DNA from: Cupriavidus taiwanensis
GTDB taxonomy: Bacteria > Pseudomonadota > Gammaproteobacteria > Burkholderiales > Burkholderiaceae
DNA: 64,000 nucleotides
Assembly (NCBI RefSeq): GCF_900250115.1
Contig: NZ_LT984803.1
Span: 372,001-436,000 of the forward strand
Reading direction: 5' to 3'
The position numbers were made by a program, and so were the translations under genes. Positions 18,189 to 27,115 of this stretch are shown here, in pieces. How positions within the stretch are numbered: position 1 is the stretch's first letter; every line of letters starts with the position of its first letter. The notes beneath the pieces are model-generated. The model was not told the DNA's origin. It did no database searches and saw only the letters and a list, made by a program, of their open reading frames with translations.

Positions 18189-21100
18189 ATGTCCATGCCC
18201 GCCCGCCGGCTTCGCGCCTATGCCGCCTGTGCCACGGCCCTGTTCGGGCTGGCCGCCGCGCCCGCGGCGCAGGCCGAAGACATCGACCTGTTCACCGGCC
18301 TGCAGAGCAATGCCGGCGCGCGGCCCAACGTGCTGCTGATCCTGGACAACGCCTCCGCATGGAATGCTAATGCGCAGGTCGATTGCGAGACGCCGGGCGT
18401 GGTCGGCCCCAACAACCAGAACAATAACGTCGGCGCCGAGCAGTGCGCGTTGTACAAGGCGGTGTCGGACCTGATCAACGACGACAATACCAACGGCAAG
18501 ATCAACCTTGGCGTGATGATGTTCGGCGGCAGCAATAACTCCGGCGCCCAGTTCCGCTTCCCCAGCGTCACGCCACCGACCGCGCCGTCAGGGCTGGTGC
18601 TGCTGGACCGGACCACTGGTGGCCCGGCGATGCTCGAATTCATCAAAAGCATCGACCGCACCAAGGACAGCTCCAACAACTCGCAGGTCGGCGGCGCCAT
18701 GCAGGAAGCCTGGGCGTTCTTTTCCGGCAAGACGGGACTGTCAGGAACCACCTACAAGTCGCCGATCACCAATCCGTGCCAGAAGAACTTCATCATCTAC
18801 ATCGCCAACGCGCTCAACAACGGCAAGCCGCAGGACACGGGGCAGGATGCCTACAACAAGCTCAGGGAGGCCGGCGCCACCGCCGCGCAGCTGACGCCGA
18901 TCCCGCTGTCCAAGGCCAACAACATCGACAACTGGGGCGATGAATGGGCGCGCTTCCTTAACGGCATGGACCTCAACGCCACCAACAACGCGGGTTCGGC
19001 CACGGCGACGCGCCAGAACATCATCACCTACACCATTGGCGTCACTGACGGCAGCAAGCAGAGCCTGGACTACCTCGAGTTCGTCAACAGCATGGCCAGC
19101 AAGGGCGGTGGCGGCAACTTCACGGTCCGCGCCGGCGACGACGACGCGCTGGCCAAGGCGCTGAAGGACATCTTCAACGAGATGCAGGCGGTCAACAACG
19201 TGTTCGCCTCGGTCAGCCTTCCGGTCAGCGTGAACGGGCAGGGCTCGTACCTGAACCAGGTCTATATCGGCATGTTCCGCCCGGACGGCAAGGCCCGCCC
19301 GCGCTGGGTCGGCAACCTGAAGCAGTACAAGCTGGGCTACGACACCAATGGCAACCTGGTGATGCTCGACGCCGGCTTGCCCGGCGGCAGCGAGCAGACC
19401 TCGAAGAGCGCGATCAGCAATGCCGGCACCGGGTTTATCTCGCCCAACGCGCGCAGCTACTGGACCGAGGACCCACCCACGCAGGTGGCCAGTTCCAGCA
19501 TCGTGACCGACTGGCCGGCCGACGGCTTCTGGAAGAACGCCTCGGCGCAGCTGCGCAATGCCAAGGACGCGCCCGACGGCGAGATCGTCGAAAAGGGCGG
19601 CGCCGGCGAAATGCTGCGCGCAGACTACCTGACCAGCCAGAGCGGGCGCCGGCTGCTGACCTGTGCCAATGCCAAGTGCAGCAAGGGCACGGCGCTGGCC
19701 GGCTTCAATGCCGCCAACAAGGCCCTGACCGAGGGCAACGGCCCGTCGCTGCTGAAGACCACGGCGGCGGACGTGGCCAACATGATCGACTGGGTGCGCG
19801 GCAAGGACGTCTTTGCCGCGTTGACCGGCACCGACCCGAAGAAGGAAGCCGAGCCCGGCCCCGGTGGCAACGTCACGGTGCGCGGCTCGATCCACGGCGA
19901 CGTGCTGCATTCGCGCCCGGTGGTGGTCGACTACGGCGGCAGCACCGGCGTGGTGGTGTTCTACGGCGCCAATGACGGCGTGTTCCACGCCGTCAACGGC
20001 AACCGCACGGGCGCGATTTCCACCAGCACCGGCACCGTGCGCGCCGGCGGCGAACTGTGGGGCTTTATCCCGCCCGAGTTCTACGGCAAGCTGGCGCGGC
20101 TCTACAACAATGCGCCCGAGGTGCGGCTGACCGGCAGCCCGGAGGACACCGCCGAGATCCAGTTCACGCCGCGCGACTATTTCTTCGACGGCACCACCAC
20201 GGTCTACCAGAATCTGAGCAACCCTGCCGCGCCCGAGGTGACCATCTACCTGACCGCGCGGCGCGGTGGCCGCCTGGTGTATGCGCTCGACGTCAGCGAC
20301 CCGGCGCAGCCGAAGTACCTGTGGAGCAAGACCAGTGCCGACATCCCGGAACTGGGCCAGACCTGGTCGCAGCCGCGCGTGATGCGCGTGCGCGGCTACC
20401 GCTCGCCGGTGCTGATCATGGGCGCGGGCTACGACCCGGACGGCGAAGACAGCGATCCGGCGCTCGGTGGCGAGCCCACGGCGACCAACCAGCAGGGCCG
20501 CGGCGTGCTCGTGCTCGACGCCGGCACGGGCGATGTGGTGTGGGCCGCCCTGGCGAACTGCAGCGGCATCACCACCGGCACCTGCGTCACCATCGGCAGC
20601 CGCGCGATTCCGTCGGACGTGGCCGTGGTCGATCGCAACGGCGATGGCTATGCCGACAAGGCCTATGTCGGCGACCTGGGCGGCAATGTCTGGCGCATCG
20701 ACTTCGGCGCGCTGGAAACCGACGTGCCGTCGACATGGAGCATCGGCAAGCTGGCCCAGCTGGGCGGCGCGGTGAATAGCAACGACGCGCGCAAGTTCCT
20801 CTATCCGCCCGATGTGGTCGCCACCGGCAAGTACGACGCCGTGATGATCGCCTCAGGCGACCGCGAAAAGCCGCTCTATTCGCTGAGCCAGACCCCGGGC
20901 GCGGCGCAGAACGTGCGCAACCGCTTCTACATGGTCAAGGACCCGAATGTCGACGGCAAGCCGCCGGCAACGTGGGCCGCGGTCAAGGAGGCCGATCTGG
21001 TCGATGCAACCAGCGTGGCCTACCGCGATACCGCGACGGCGAGCGGTTTCTACCTGGCGCTCGAAGCCGGCGAGAAGGCGGTCAATGCGCCGCTGACGGT

Positions 21101-21461
21101 GGCCGGCTACACCTACTTCGGCACCAACACGCCTTCCAAGGTCCTGCCCGGCGCCTGCTACCCCGACCTGGGCGTGGCGCGTGGCTATGCGGTGTCGTTC
21201 CTGACCGGGCTGGGCATGAACAACGGGCCGCGCTATGTCACCTTCGACAACGGCGGGCTGCCGCCGTCGCCGGTGTTCGGCATGGTGTCGGTCACGCAGA
21301 CCGATGGCTCGACCCGGCTGGTGCCGGTGCTGATCGGTGGCGGCAAGGCGGGCGGCGGCGGCGGCGACGACAAGTCTTCGCTGGGCGGGCAGGAAGTGAA
21401 GCCCGCCAGCGCCGGCAAGCGCAAGCGCACCTACTGGTACACGCAGAGCGACAAGACCTGA
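18189..21461 (+). CDS. pilY1: Type IV pilus tip adhesin/assembly protein PilY1
   Basis: A 1090-residue exported protein with a signal peptide ending PAAQAE. The N-terminal half has a von Willebrand-like fold, but the metal-site motif reads LDNASAWN instead of the usual DNSGSM, so the MIDAS is degenerate. The C-terminal half is the PilY1 beta-propeller, with YGANDGVFHAVNG and a calcium-loop DRNGDGYAD at about residue 815 followed by KAYVGDLGGNVWRID. PilY1 caps the pilus, is needed for extension and mediates adhesion and surface sensing. An AAGGAAG site precedes the ATG. It is last in the pilin operon and converges with the efflux operon. Confidence 0.93.
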   Translation: MSMPARRLRAYAACATALFGLAAAPAAQAEDIDLFTGLQSNAGARPNVLLILDNASAWNANAQVDCETPGVVGPNNQNNNVGAEQCALYKAVSDLINDDNTNGKINLGVMMFGGSNNSGAQFRFPSVTPPTAPSGLVLLDRTTGGPAMLEFIKSIDRTKDSSNNSQVGGAMQEAWAFFSGKTGLSGTTYKSPITNPCQKNFIIYIANALNNGKPQDTGQDAYNKLREAGATAAQLTPIPLSKANNIDNWGDEWARFLNGMDLNATNNAGSATATRQNIITYTIGVTDGSKQSLDYLEFVNSMASKGGGGNFTVRAGDDDALAKALKDIFNEMQAVNNVFASVSLPVSVNGQGSYLNQVYIGMFRPDGKARPRWVGNLKQYKLGYDTNGNLVMLDAGLPGGSEQTSKSAISNAGTGFISPNARSYWTEDPPTQVASSSIVTDWPADGFWKNASAQLRNAKDAPDGEIVEKGGAGEMLRADYLTSQSGRRLLTCANAKCSKGTALAGFNAANKALTEGNGPSLLKTTAADVANMIDWVRGKDVFAALTGTDPKKEAEPGPGGNVTVRGSIHGDVLHSRPVVVDYGGSTGVVVFYGANDGVFHAVNGNRTGAISTSTGTVRAGGELWGFIPPEFYGKLARLYNNAPEVRLTGSPEDTAEIQFTPRDYFFDGTTTVYQNLSNPAAPEVTIYLTARRGGRLVYALDVSDPAQPKYLWSKTSADIPELGQTWSQPRVMRVRGYRSPVLIMGAGYDPDGEDSDPALGGEPTATNQQGRGVLVLDAGTGDVVWAALANCSGITTGTCVTIGSRAIPSDVAVVDRNGDGYADKAYVGDLGGNVWRIDFGALETDVPSTWSIGKLAQLGGAVNSNDARKFLYPPDVVATGKYDAVMIASGDREKPLYSLSQTPGAAQNVRNRFYMVKDPNVDGKPPATWAAVKEADLVDATSVAYRDTATASGFYLALEAGEKAVNAPLTVAGYTYFGTNTPSKVLPGACYPDLGVARGYAVSFLTGLGMNNGPRYVTFDNGGLPPSPVFGMVSVTQTDGSTRLVPVLIGGGKAGGGGGDDKSSLGGQEVKPASAGKRKRTYWYTQSDKT

Positions 21462-21481
21462 GCGCCGGCCCTTGCGCGCGG

Positions 21482-22969
21482 CTACTGCGGCGCCGCCACC
21501 GTCGTCCCGCCTTCCTCCTGCCACCATCCACCTCCGAGCGCCTGCAGCAGCGCCGCCGAATCCGCCAGCCGGTCGGCGCGCGCCTGCGCCAGGTCCAGCG
21601 CGGCCTGGCGCGACTGCCGCTCGGCATCCAGCAGCGCCAGCTGGCTGACGCCGCCGAGGCGATACTGCTCCGACACCACCGCCAGCGTATCGCGCGCCTG
21701 CCGCGCGCTGTCGGCGCGTTCGCGCAGCGCGGCGGCGTCGGCCTCGAGCGCGCGCAGCGAGTCGGCCACGTCTTGCAGGCCCTGCAGCACGGCTTGCCGA
21801 TACGCGGCCAGCGACTGCTCATACGCAGCTTCCGCCGCGCGCTTGCGGGCCTGCAGCTCGCCGCCCCGGAACACCGGCTGCACCAGCCCCGCGGCCAGGC
21901 TCCACACGTTGAGGCTGCTGAACAGGTCGCGCGCCGCGGTGGCCTGCGTGCCGCCGCTGGCGCTCAGCGTGAGCTGCGGATAGAGGTTGGCGGTGGCCAC
22001 GCCGATATTGGCCGAGGCCTGGTGCAGCAGCGCCTCGGCCGCGCGGATATCGGGCCGGCGCCGCGCCAGCGTGGCGGGCAGGCTGAGCGGCAGCGTGTCG
22101 GGCAGTTGCAGACCATCGAGATGGAATTCGGGCAGCGAGGCCGAGGCCGGGGTCTGGCCCGCGTAGACCGCCAGCTGGTGCCGGGTGGCATCGAGCCGGC
22201 GCTGCAGCGCCGGCACCAGCGCCTGGGTTTGCGCCAGTTCCGCGCGCCGGCGCTGCACCTCGACAGGCGCGACGCCGCCCGCGCGCAGGCGGGCCTCGGT
22301 GATGCCGAGCTGGCGCTGCTGCGCCGCGACCATCGCGGCGGTATCGGCCAGTTGCGCGCGCAGGCCGGCTTCGCGGATGGCGGCGGTGGCGACGTTGGCG
22401 GCCAGCGCCAGGCGCGCGGCCTCGAGTTCGTAGCGCTGGTAGTCAACCACCGCCTGCAGGCCTTCCAGCTCGCGCCGCTGGCCGCCGAACAGGTCCAGCG
22501 CGTATGACACCTGCACCGTCGCGCCGTACAGCGTGAACGGGCCAGGGCTTGGGATCGCAGTGATGCCCAGCGACTGGAAATCGACCTGCTGGCGCGCGGT
22601 GTCCAGCCTTGCATCGATCGCCGGCCAGCGCGTCGCGCCGGTGCGGGCGGCCAGGTTCTGCTGCGCTTCCAGCAGCCGTGCGCGCGCCTGCGCCAGCGTC
22701 GGGCTGGCGGCTAGTGCGGCGCGGATGGTGGCGTCCAGCGTGGGGCTGCGGAACAGCATCCACCATTGCGCCGGGACATCTGCGCCGGCGGCCAGCGCCT
22801 GCGCGTGGGACTGGGCCGACGCCTCGGCGCGGTCCGCCGCAACGGTCGCCACCGGCTGCGGACCCGGCACGTAGCCGGCGTCGTCCGGCGGCGCGGGCAC
22901 GCGGAAATCGGGCCCGACCGCGCAGCCGCACAGCAGCGCGGCGGCGAGCAGGGAGATGCGACGTTGCAT
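21482..22969 (-). CDS. Outer membrane efflux lipoprotein (NodT/OprM family)
   Basis: A 495-residue outer-membrane factor of the RND/ABC type I export class. The N-terminus MQRRISLLAAALLCGCAVGPDF has a lipobox with the acylated Cys and the conserved VGPDF. Two alanine-rich helical repeats follow, with the family's ASPTLAQARARLLEAQ and a second TLARRRPDIRAAEALLHQASANIGVATA. These form the trimeric beta-barrel and periplasmic tunnel. It is the last gene of a leftward operon with ABC permease, ATPase, membrane fusion protein and TetR regulator, so it should be the outer channel of that pump. Confidence 0.93.
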   Translation of the reverse strand: MQRRISLLAAALLCGCAVGPDFRVPAPPDDAGYVPGPQPVATVAADRAEASAQSHAQALAAGADVPAQWWMLFRSPTLDATIRAALAASPTLAQARARLLEAQQNLAARTGATRWPAIDARLDTARQQVDFQSLGITAIPSPGPFTLYGATVQVSYALDLFGGQRRELEGLQAVVDYQRYELEAARLALAANVATAAIREAGLRAQLADTAAMVAAQQRQLGITEARLRAGGVAPVEVQRRRAELAQTQALVPALQRRLDATRHQLAVYAGQTPASASLPEFHLDGLQLPDTLPLSLPATLARRRPDIRAAEALLHQASANIGVATANLYPQLTLSASGGTQATAARDLFSSLNVWSLAAGLVQPVFRGGELQARKRAAEAAYEQSLAAYRQAVLQGLQDVADSLRALEADAAALRERADSARQARDTLAVVSEQYRLGGVSQLALLDAERQSRQAALDLAQARADRLADSAALLQALGGGWWQEEGGTTVAAPQ

Positions 22970-22980
22970 GGCCAACCCCT

Positions 22981-24126
22981 TCAATCCAGCGTGCGCCGGT
23001 AGAAGCGCACCGCGATCGCCATCACCACCACGATAAACAGCGCCATCGGCCACACATTGGGCCACAGCTCGAACCAGCCGTTGCCCTTGAGCAGGATGCC
23101 GCGCACCATGCGGTGGAAATAGGTCATCGGCAGGATGTTGCCGATCGCCTGCGCCCAGCCCGGCATGCCGGCAAACGGGAACATGAAGCCGGACAGCAGG
23201 ATGTTGGGCAGGAAGTAGAAGAACGTCAGCTGCATCGCCTGCAGCTGGTTCTGCGCCAGCGAAGACAGCGTGATGCCCACGGTCAGGTTGGCCGCGATGA
23301 ACAGCAGCGCCGCCAGGTACACCGCCAGCACCGAGCCGACGAAGGGCACGCTGAAGATCCAGCGCGCCGCCAGCAGCACGATGGTCGACTGGATCAGGCC
23401 GATGAAGATGTACGGCACGATCTTGCCGGTCATCACCTCGATCGGCCGCACCGGTGTGGCCAGCAGGTTCTCCATGGTGCCGCGCTCGCGTTCGCGTGTC
23501 ATTGCCAGCCCGGTCATCATCACCATGGTCATCGACAGGATCACGCCCATTAGCCCGGGGATGATGTTGTACTGCGTGATGCCCTCGGGGTTGTAGAGCC
23601 GCTGCACCTGCACCTCGAACGGCGGCTTGCCGCCGGCCAGCGGCGCCAGCGCTCCCTTCAGGTCGTGCGCGGCAACGCGGTAGGGCAGCTGCGCCAGCGC
23701 GGCGATGGCCTGGCCGGTGGCGCCCGGATCGGTGGCGTCGGCCTCGACCAGCAGCGCGGGCCGCTCGCCGCGCAGCAGCCGGCGCGTGAAGTCGGGCGGG
23801 ATGGTCAGCACGAACTGCACCTCGCCCTTCATCAGCGCCTCGCGTCCGGCGCGCTCGTCCGGCAGCGTGCCGACCAGCCGGAAGTAGGTCGACTGCGCCA
23901 TGCTGGCGACGAACGAGCGCGTGAACTCGCTCTGGTCGGCGGCGATCACCGCGGTCGGCAACTGGCGCGGATCGGTGTTGATGGCAAAGCCGAACAGCAG
24001 CAGCTGCATGATCGGCAGGCCGACGATCATGCCGAAGGTGACACGGTCGCGCCGCAGCTGCAGGAATTCCTTCAGCACGATGCTCCACCAGCGCTGCAAC
24101 GAGAAGCGTGCCGAGGCGGGCGTCAT
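22981..24126 (-). CDS. ABC transporter permease (YhhJ/YbhR type)
   Basis: A 381-residue ABC-2 type permease. One helix near the N-terminus (MIVGLPIMQLLLFGFAIN) is followed by a large periplasmic domain (~50-180) and five C-terminal helices, the standard ABC2_membrane_3 layout. Conserved TRERERGTMENLLATPVRP lies in the cytosolic loop. Its ATG overlaps the stop of the ATPase gene by four bases. With the ATPase, HlyD-type and outer membrane proteins it forms a tripartite exporter; related E. coli systems export drugs or organic ions, but the substrate here is not evident. Confidence 0.92.
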   Translation of the reverse strand: MTPASARFSLQRWWSIVLKEFLQLRRDRVTFGMIVGLPIMQLLLFGFAINTDPRQLPTAVIAADQSEFTRSFVASMAQSTYFRLVGTLPDERAGREALMKGEVQFVLTIPPDFTRRLLRGERPALLVEADATDPGATGQAIAALAQLPYRVAAHDLKGALAPLAGGKPPFEVQVQRLYNPEGITQYNIIPGLMGVILSMTMVMMTGLAMTRERERGTMENLLATPVRPIEVMTGKIVPYIFIGLIQSTIVLLAARWIFSVPFVGSVLAVYLAALLFIAANLTVGITLSSLAQNQLQAMQLTFFYFLPNILLSGFMFPFAGMPGWAQAIGNILPMTYFHRMVRGILLKGNGWFELWPNVWPMALFIVVVMAIAVRFYRRTLD

Positions 24127-25082
24127 GACGCCTCCTTGGTCTTGCGCGCCATATTGTCCTCGGCGCCGCTCATCATGTGGATGAACACGTCTTCGAGGCT
24201 GGTCTGGGTCTGTTCGAGGCGCCGGCCCGGGCCGGCCAGGCGCGCGAGGGTGTCGGCCAGCGCCTGGGCATCGCGCCCGGTCACGTGCAGCGCGGTGCCG
24301 AAGGCGACGGTCTGCTCCACGCCCGGCGCGCCCTGCAGCTGCGCCGACAGCGCCGCGAGGTCGTCGCCTTCCACGCTCCAGGTCGACAGGTTCTGGCTTG
24401 CCACCACTTCATCGGCCGTGCCCTGCGCGAGCAGCCTGCCATAGGCGATATAGGCCAGCTTGTGGCAACGCTCGGCCTCGTCCATGTAGTGCGTGCTGAC
24501 CAGCACCGAGATGCCGCGCGCGGCCAGCTGGTGCAGCTGCTCCCAGAAGTCGCGCCGCGCCTTGGGGTCGACCCCGGCGGTAGGCTCGTCGAGCAACAGC
24601 AGCTCGGGCTGGTGCAGCAGGCACGCCGCCAGCGCCAGGCGCTGCTTCCAGCCGCCCGACAGCGCGCCGGCCAGCTGCGCCGAGCGCGTCGCCAGGCCCA
24701 GCTCTTCGAGCGCGCGCTCGACCGCCTCGCGCCGGTTGGGCATGCCGTACACGCGCGCGACGAAGTCCAGGTTCTCGCGGATCGACAGGTCGTCCCAGTA
24801 CGAGAATTTCTGCGTCATATAGCCGACGCGGCGCTTGATCTGGTCGGACTCGGTCAGGATGTCGTAGCCCAGGCAGGTGCCCGCCCCGGAATCTGGCGTC
24901 AGCAGCCCGCACATCATGCGAATCGAGGTGGTCTTGCCGCTGCCGTTGGGGCCGAGGAAGCCGAAGATCTCGCCGCGCGCGACCTGCATGCTGAGGTCGT
25001 TGACGACATGCTTGTCGCCGAAGCGCTTGTTCAGGCCGCGCACGTCGATGGCGAGGCCGTTGCCGTTGGCGGGAGTGTTCAT
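24123..25082 (-). CDS. ABC transporter ATP-binding protein
   Basis: A 319-residue single ATPase domain. Walker A is GPNGSGKTT at about residue 46, the signature reads LSGGWKQRLALA, and Walker B is LLLLDEPTAGVD; the C-terminal 90 residues form an ABC-2 accessory domain. The start MNTPANGNG overlaps the stop of the membrane-fusion gene (ATGA); upstream in-frame sequence belongs to that gene in another frame. It energises the permease encoded next. Unlike E. coli YbhF it has only one nucleotide-binding domain, so it must act as a homodimer. Confidence 0.93.
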   Translation of the reverse strand: MNTPANGNGLAIDVRGLNKRFGDKHVVNDLSMQVARGEIFGFLGPNGSGKTTSIRMMCGLLTPDSGAGTCLGYDILTESDQIKRRVGYMTQKFSYWDDLSIRENLDFVARVYGMPNRREAVERALEELGLATRSAQLAGALSGGWKQRLALAACLLHQPELLLLDEPTAGVDPKARRDFWEQLHQLAARGISVLVSTHYMDEAERCHKLAYIAYGRLLAQGTADEVVASQNLSTWSVEGDDLAALSAQLQGAPGVEQTVAFGTALHVTGRDAQALADTLARLAGPGRRLEQTQTSLEDVFIHMMSGAEDNMARKTKEAS

Positions 25083-26062
25083 TGCCGCACCACTTCCACC
25101 GGCTGGCCCGGCCGCAGCTTGGGCGCATCGGCGGCCGACGGGCGCGCCTCGACCAGGAACACCAGCTTGCGCCGGGTCTCGTTGCTGTAGATCACCGGCG
25201 GCGTGTACTCGGCCTCGTTGGCGACATAGCTGATGGTGGCGGCCACCGGCGCGGCGCAGCCGTCGCAGCGCACCTGCACCGCCTGGCCGTTGCGCAGCGC
25301 GCCGACCAGGGTCTCCGGCACATAGAAGCGCACCTTGACGTTGCCCGGCGGCAGCATGCGCACCACCGGGCTGCCCGCCGGCACCCATTCGCCCAGGCGG
25401 TAGGGCACGTCATAGACCAGCCCCGCTTGCGTGGCCGCCACGGTCTTGCGCGACAGCTTCCACTGCGCCTGTGCCAGCGCGGCGCGCGCGGCCGCCACCT
25501 GCGCGGCCTGCGCCGCCTGCTGCGCTTCGCGTCCCGGCAGGCGCGCCACGTCGATATCGCGCTGCAGCTCGCGCACGCGCGCGGCATCGCTGCTGGCCTG
25601 CGCGCGCGATTCGTCGAGCTGCGCCTGGGCGATGCCGCCGATCTCGTACTGGCGCTGGTCGCGCCGCAACGCCGCGGCGCTGCGTTGTGCCTGGGCCTGT
25701 GCCTGCGCCAGCTGGGCCCGGCTGACCTCGACCTCGACCGGGCGCTTGCCGGTCTTCATGTCCTGCAGCGTGGCTTCGGCGGCGCGCAGCTGGTCCTCGG
25801 CCTGCTGGCGCGCGGCGCGCTCGTCGTCGGCTTCGAGCGCGAACAGCGCGGCGCCCTGGCCGACCTGCTGGCCGCGTTGCACCGAGAGCGCGTCGAGGCG
25901 CCCGGCAAAGGGCGAGGCCACGCTGACGAATTCGCCTTCGACGTAGCCTTGCCAGCTGTCGGTGCGCGCGTTGCCGCAGGCGGCGGCAAGCAGCGCGGCG
26001 CCGAGCAGGGCAGTGCTGCGCAGCGCCGTGCGCGGGCGAGGGTTGGAAGCAGCGTGGTTCAT
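25079..26062 (-). CDS. HlyD-family membrane fusion protein
   Basis: A 327-residue periplasmic adaptor. The N-terminus is hydrophobic and ends LLAAACG, so it may be lipid-anchored. The barrel-sandwich half motif GYVEGEFVSVASPFAGRLDA is followed by a long alanine/glutamine-rich coiled coil (about 75-215) and the second half motif (KTVAATQAGLVYDVPYRLGE). It bridges the inner-membrane ABC unit and the outer-membrane factor encoded downstream. Its start overlaps the tetR stop by four bases, so the entire operon is stitched by ATGA junctions. Confidence 0.92.
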   Translation of the reverse strand: MNHAASNPRPRTALRSTALLGAALLAAACGNARTDSWQGYVEGEFVSVASPFAGRLDALSVQRGQQVGQGAALFALEADDERAARQQAEDQLRAAEATLQDMKTGKRPVEVEVSRAQLAQAQAQAQRSAAALRRDQRQYEIGGIAQAQLDESRAQASSDAARVRELQRDIDVARLPGREAQQAAQAAQVAAARAALAQAQWKLSRKTVAATQAGLVYDVPYRLGEWVPAGSPVVRMLPPGNVKVRFYVPETLVGALRNGQAVQVRCDGCAAPVAATISYVANEAEYTPPVIYSNETRRKLVFLVEARPSAADAPKLRPGQPVEVVRQ

Positions 26063-26796
26063 GCGGACTCCGGGGAATGCCTGGCCGTGCGGCCCTTCCG
26101 TCTGGCGGCGCCTGCGGGCGTCTTCGGGTTCTCCGTCGCCGGGGTCGCCGACAGCCCATGGGTCAGCAGCGCCGTGACATGGCGCACCAGCGCGTCGGTA
26201 TCGACCGCTTCCGCGCCGGGCAGCCGGCGCCAGATATGCGTGGTGGCCAGCGGCAGCAGCGTCAGGCCGATCAGCGACGGCACCACCAGCGCCGGCTCCA
26301 GTGCGGGGTTGAGCTGCCCGCGCGCGATGGCGGCCGCCAGCGGCGCCATCAGCGCGCCGGCGCGTTCCAGCGCAAAGCGCTTGAGCACGCGCTCGCGCAG
26401 CGCGCCGTCGTCGCTTGCCACTTCGCGGATCCACAAGCCCGGAAACCACGGCGCCTCCGTGACCGCGCGGATCAGCCGGGTGGCGATGCCGACCAGCATC
26501 GCCAGCGGCTGGTCGTCGGGCTGGCTGCCGGCAAAGAAGCGGGCCACCAGCGGCTGCACTTTCTCCTCGATCACGGCATCGAGCAGCAGCTCGCGCTCGC
26601 CGAAGTAGTAATGCACCAGCGCCGGCGTGACGCCGGCCAGCGTCGCGATGGCCTTGACCGGCGTGCCGGCCACGCCCTGCCGGGAGAACAGGTCGGTGGC
26701 CGCGTCAAGGATGCGCTCCCGCTGGCCCGGCTGGCCCGCTACCGGGCGGCCCGGGCTGCGACGGGGCGTCTTGGAGGTAGTGGGTTTGCGGGGCAT
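26059..26796 (-). CDS. TetR/AcrR family transcriptional regulator of the export operon
   Basis: A 245-residue regulator with an N-terminal TetR helix-turn-helix (ILDAATDLFSRQGVAGTPVKA and TLAGVTPALVHYYFGERE, residues ~28-75) and a C-terminal ligand domain of the CerR/DUF1956-like kind. It is the promoter-proximal gene of the efflux operon and overlaps the membrane-fusion gene by four bases, so it most likely autoregulates the operon and is released by an exported compound. A basic tail (AARRKGRTARH) ends the protein. Ligand unknown. Confidence 0.9.
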   Translation of the reverse strand: MPRKPTTSKTPRRSPGRPVAGQPGQRERILDAATDLFSRQGVAGTPVKAIATLAGVTPALVHYYFGERELLLDAVIEEKVQPLVARFFAGSQPDDQPLAMLVGIATRLIRAVTEAPWFPGLWIREVASDDGALRERVLKRFALERAGALMAPLAAAIARGQLNPALEPALVVPSLIGLTLLPLATTHIWRRLPGAEAVDTDALVRHVTALLTHGLSATPATENPKTPAGAARRKGRTARHSPESA

Positions 26797-26833
26797 GTGG
26801 CTGGCTTGGCGCGGCAGGGCAGGTTCAGATCAT

Positions 26834-26855
26834 ATTAATTTTTGCGTTAATTAAT
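26834..26855. promoter_or_regulatory. Putative TetR operator upstream of the efflux operon
   Basis: Two self-complementary ATTAAT boxes (26834-26839 and 26850-26855) are separated by ten bases in an exceptionally AT-rich patch just 38 bp upstream of the tetR start codon. Position and symmetry fit an operator overlapping the promoter. The assignment is by position only. Confidence 0.4.
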
Positions 26856-26970
26856 TCAAGGACGGTTACAACTCGGGCGCGGGTCGTGGGCGCCAGGCGG
26901 CAATGTGGTGTCAGGGGATACGAACGGAAGGCCGGCAACCAACGTTGCCGCCCCACGTGGTGAAGAACAG

Positions 26971-27094
26971 TCCCCTCTCCCGCGGGCTGGAGAGGGTTAG
27001 GGTGAGGGCGGGCGCATCGCAGTCTGGTGCCGCTCATCGCCAGGTACGCGCCTGCCCTCACCCCCGGCCCCTCTCCCGCGAGCGGGAGAGGGGA
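26971..27094. repeat. Dispersed composite palindromic repeat, copy A
   Basis: About 124 bp. A left hairpin built on CCCTCTCC/GGAGAGGG is followed by GGGTGAGGGC, a core of about 37 bases, then the complementary GCCCTCACCC and a right hairpin CCCCTCTCCCGC/GCGGGAGAGGGG. The core (around 27012-27050) is divergent from the other copies. It fills most of the 319-bp gap between tetR and queF, which otherwise holds only the AT-rich putative operator. Confidence 0.85.
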
Positions 27095-27115
27095 GCAAAC
27101 AAGCGTAGTTCAAGG

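Noticed and set aside
26971..27094. Treating each repeat copy only as an intrinsic terminator
   Set aside because: The hairpins have no T-tracts, occur in pairs with conserved spacing and a shared core, and lie in several orientations relative to genes.
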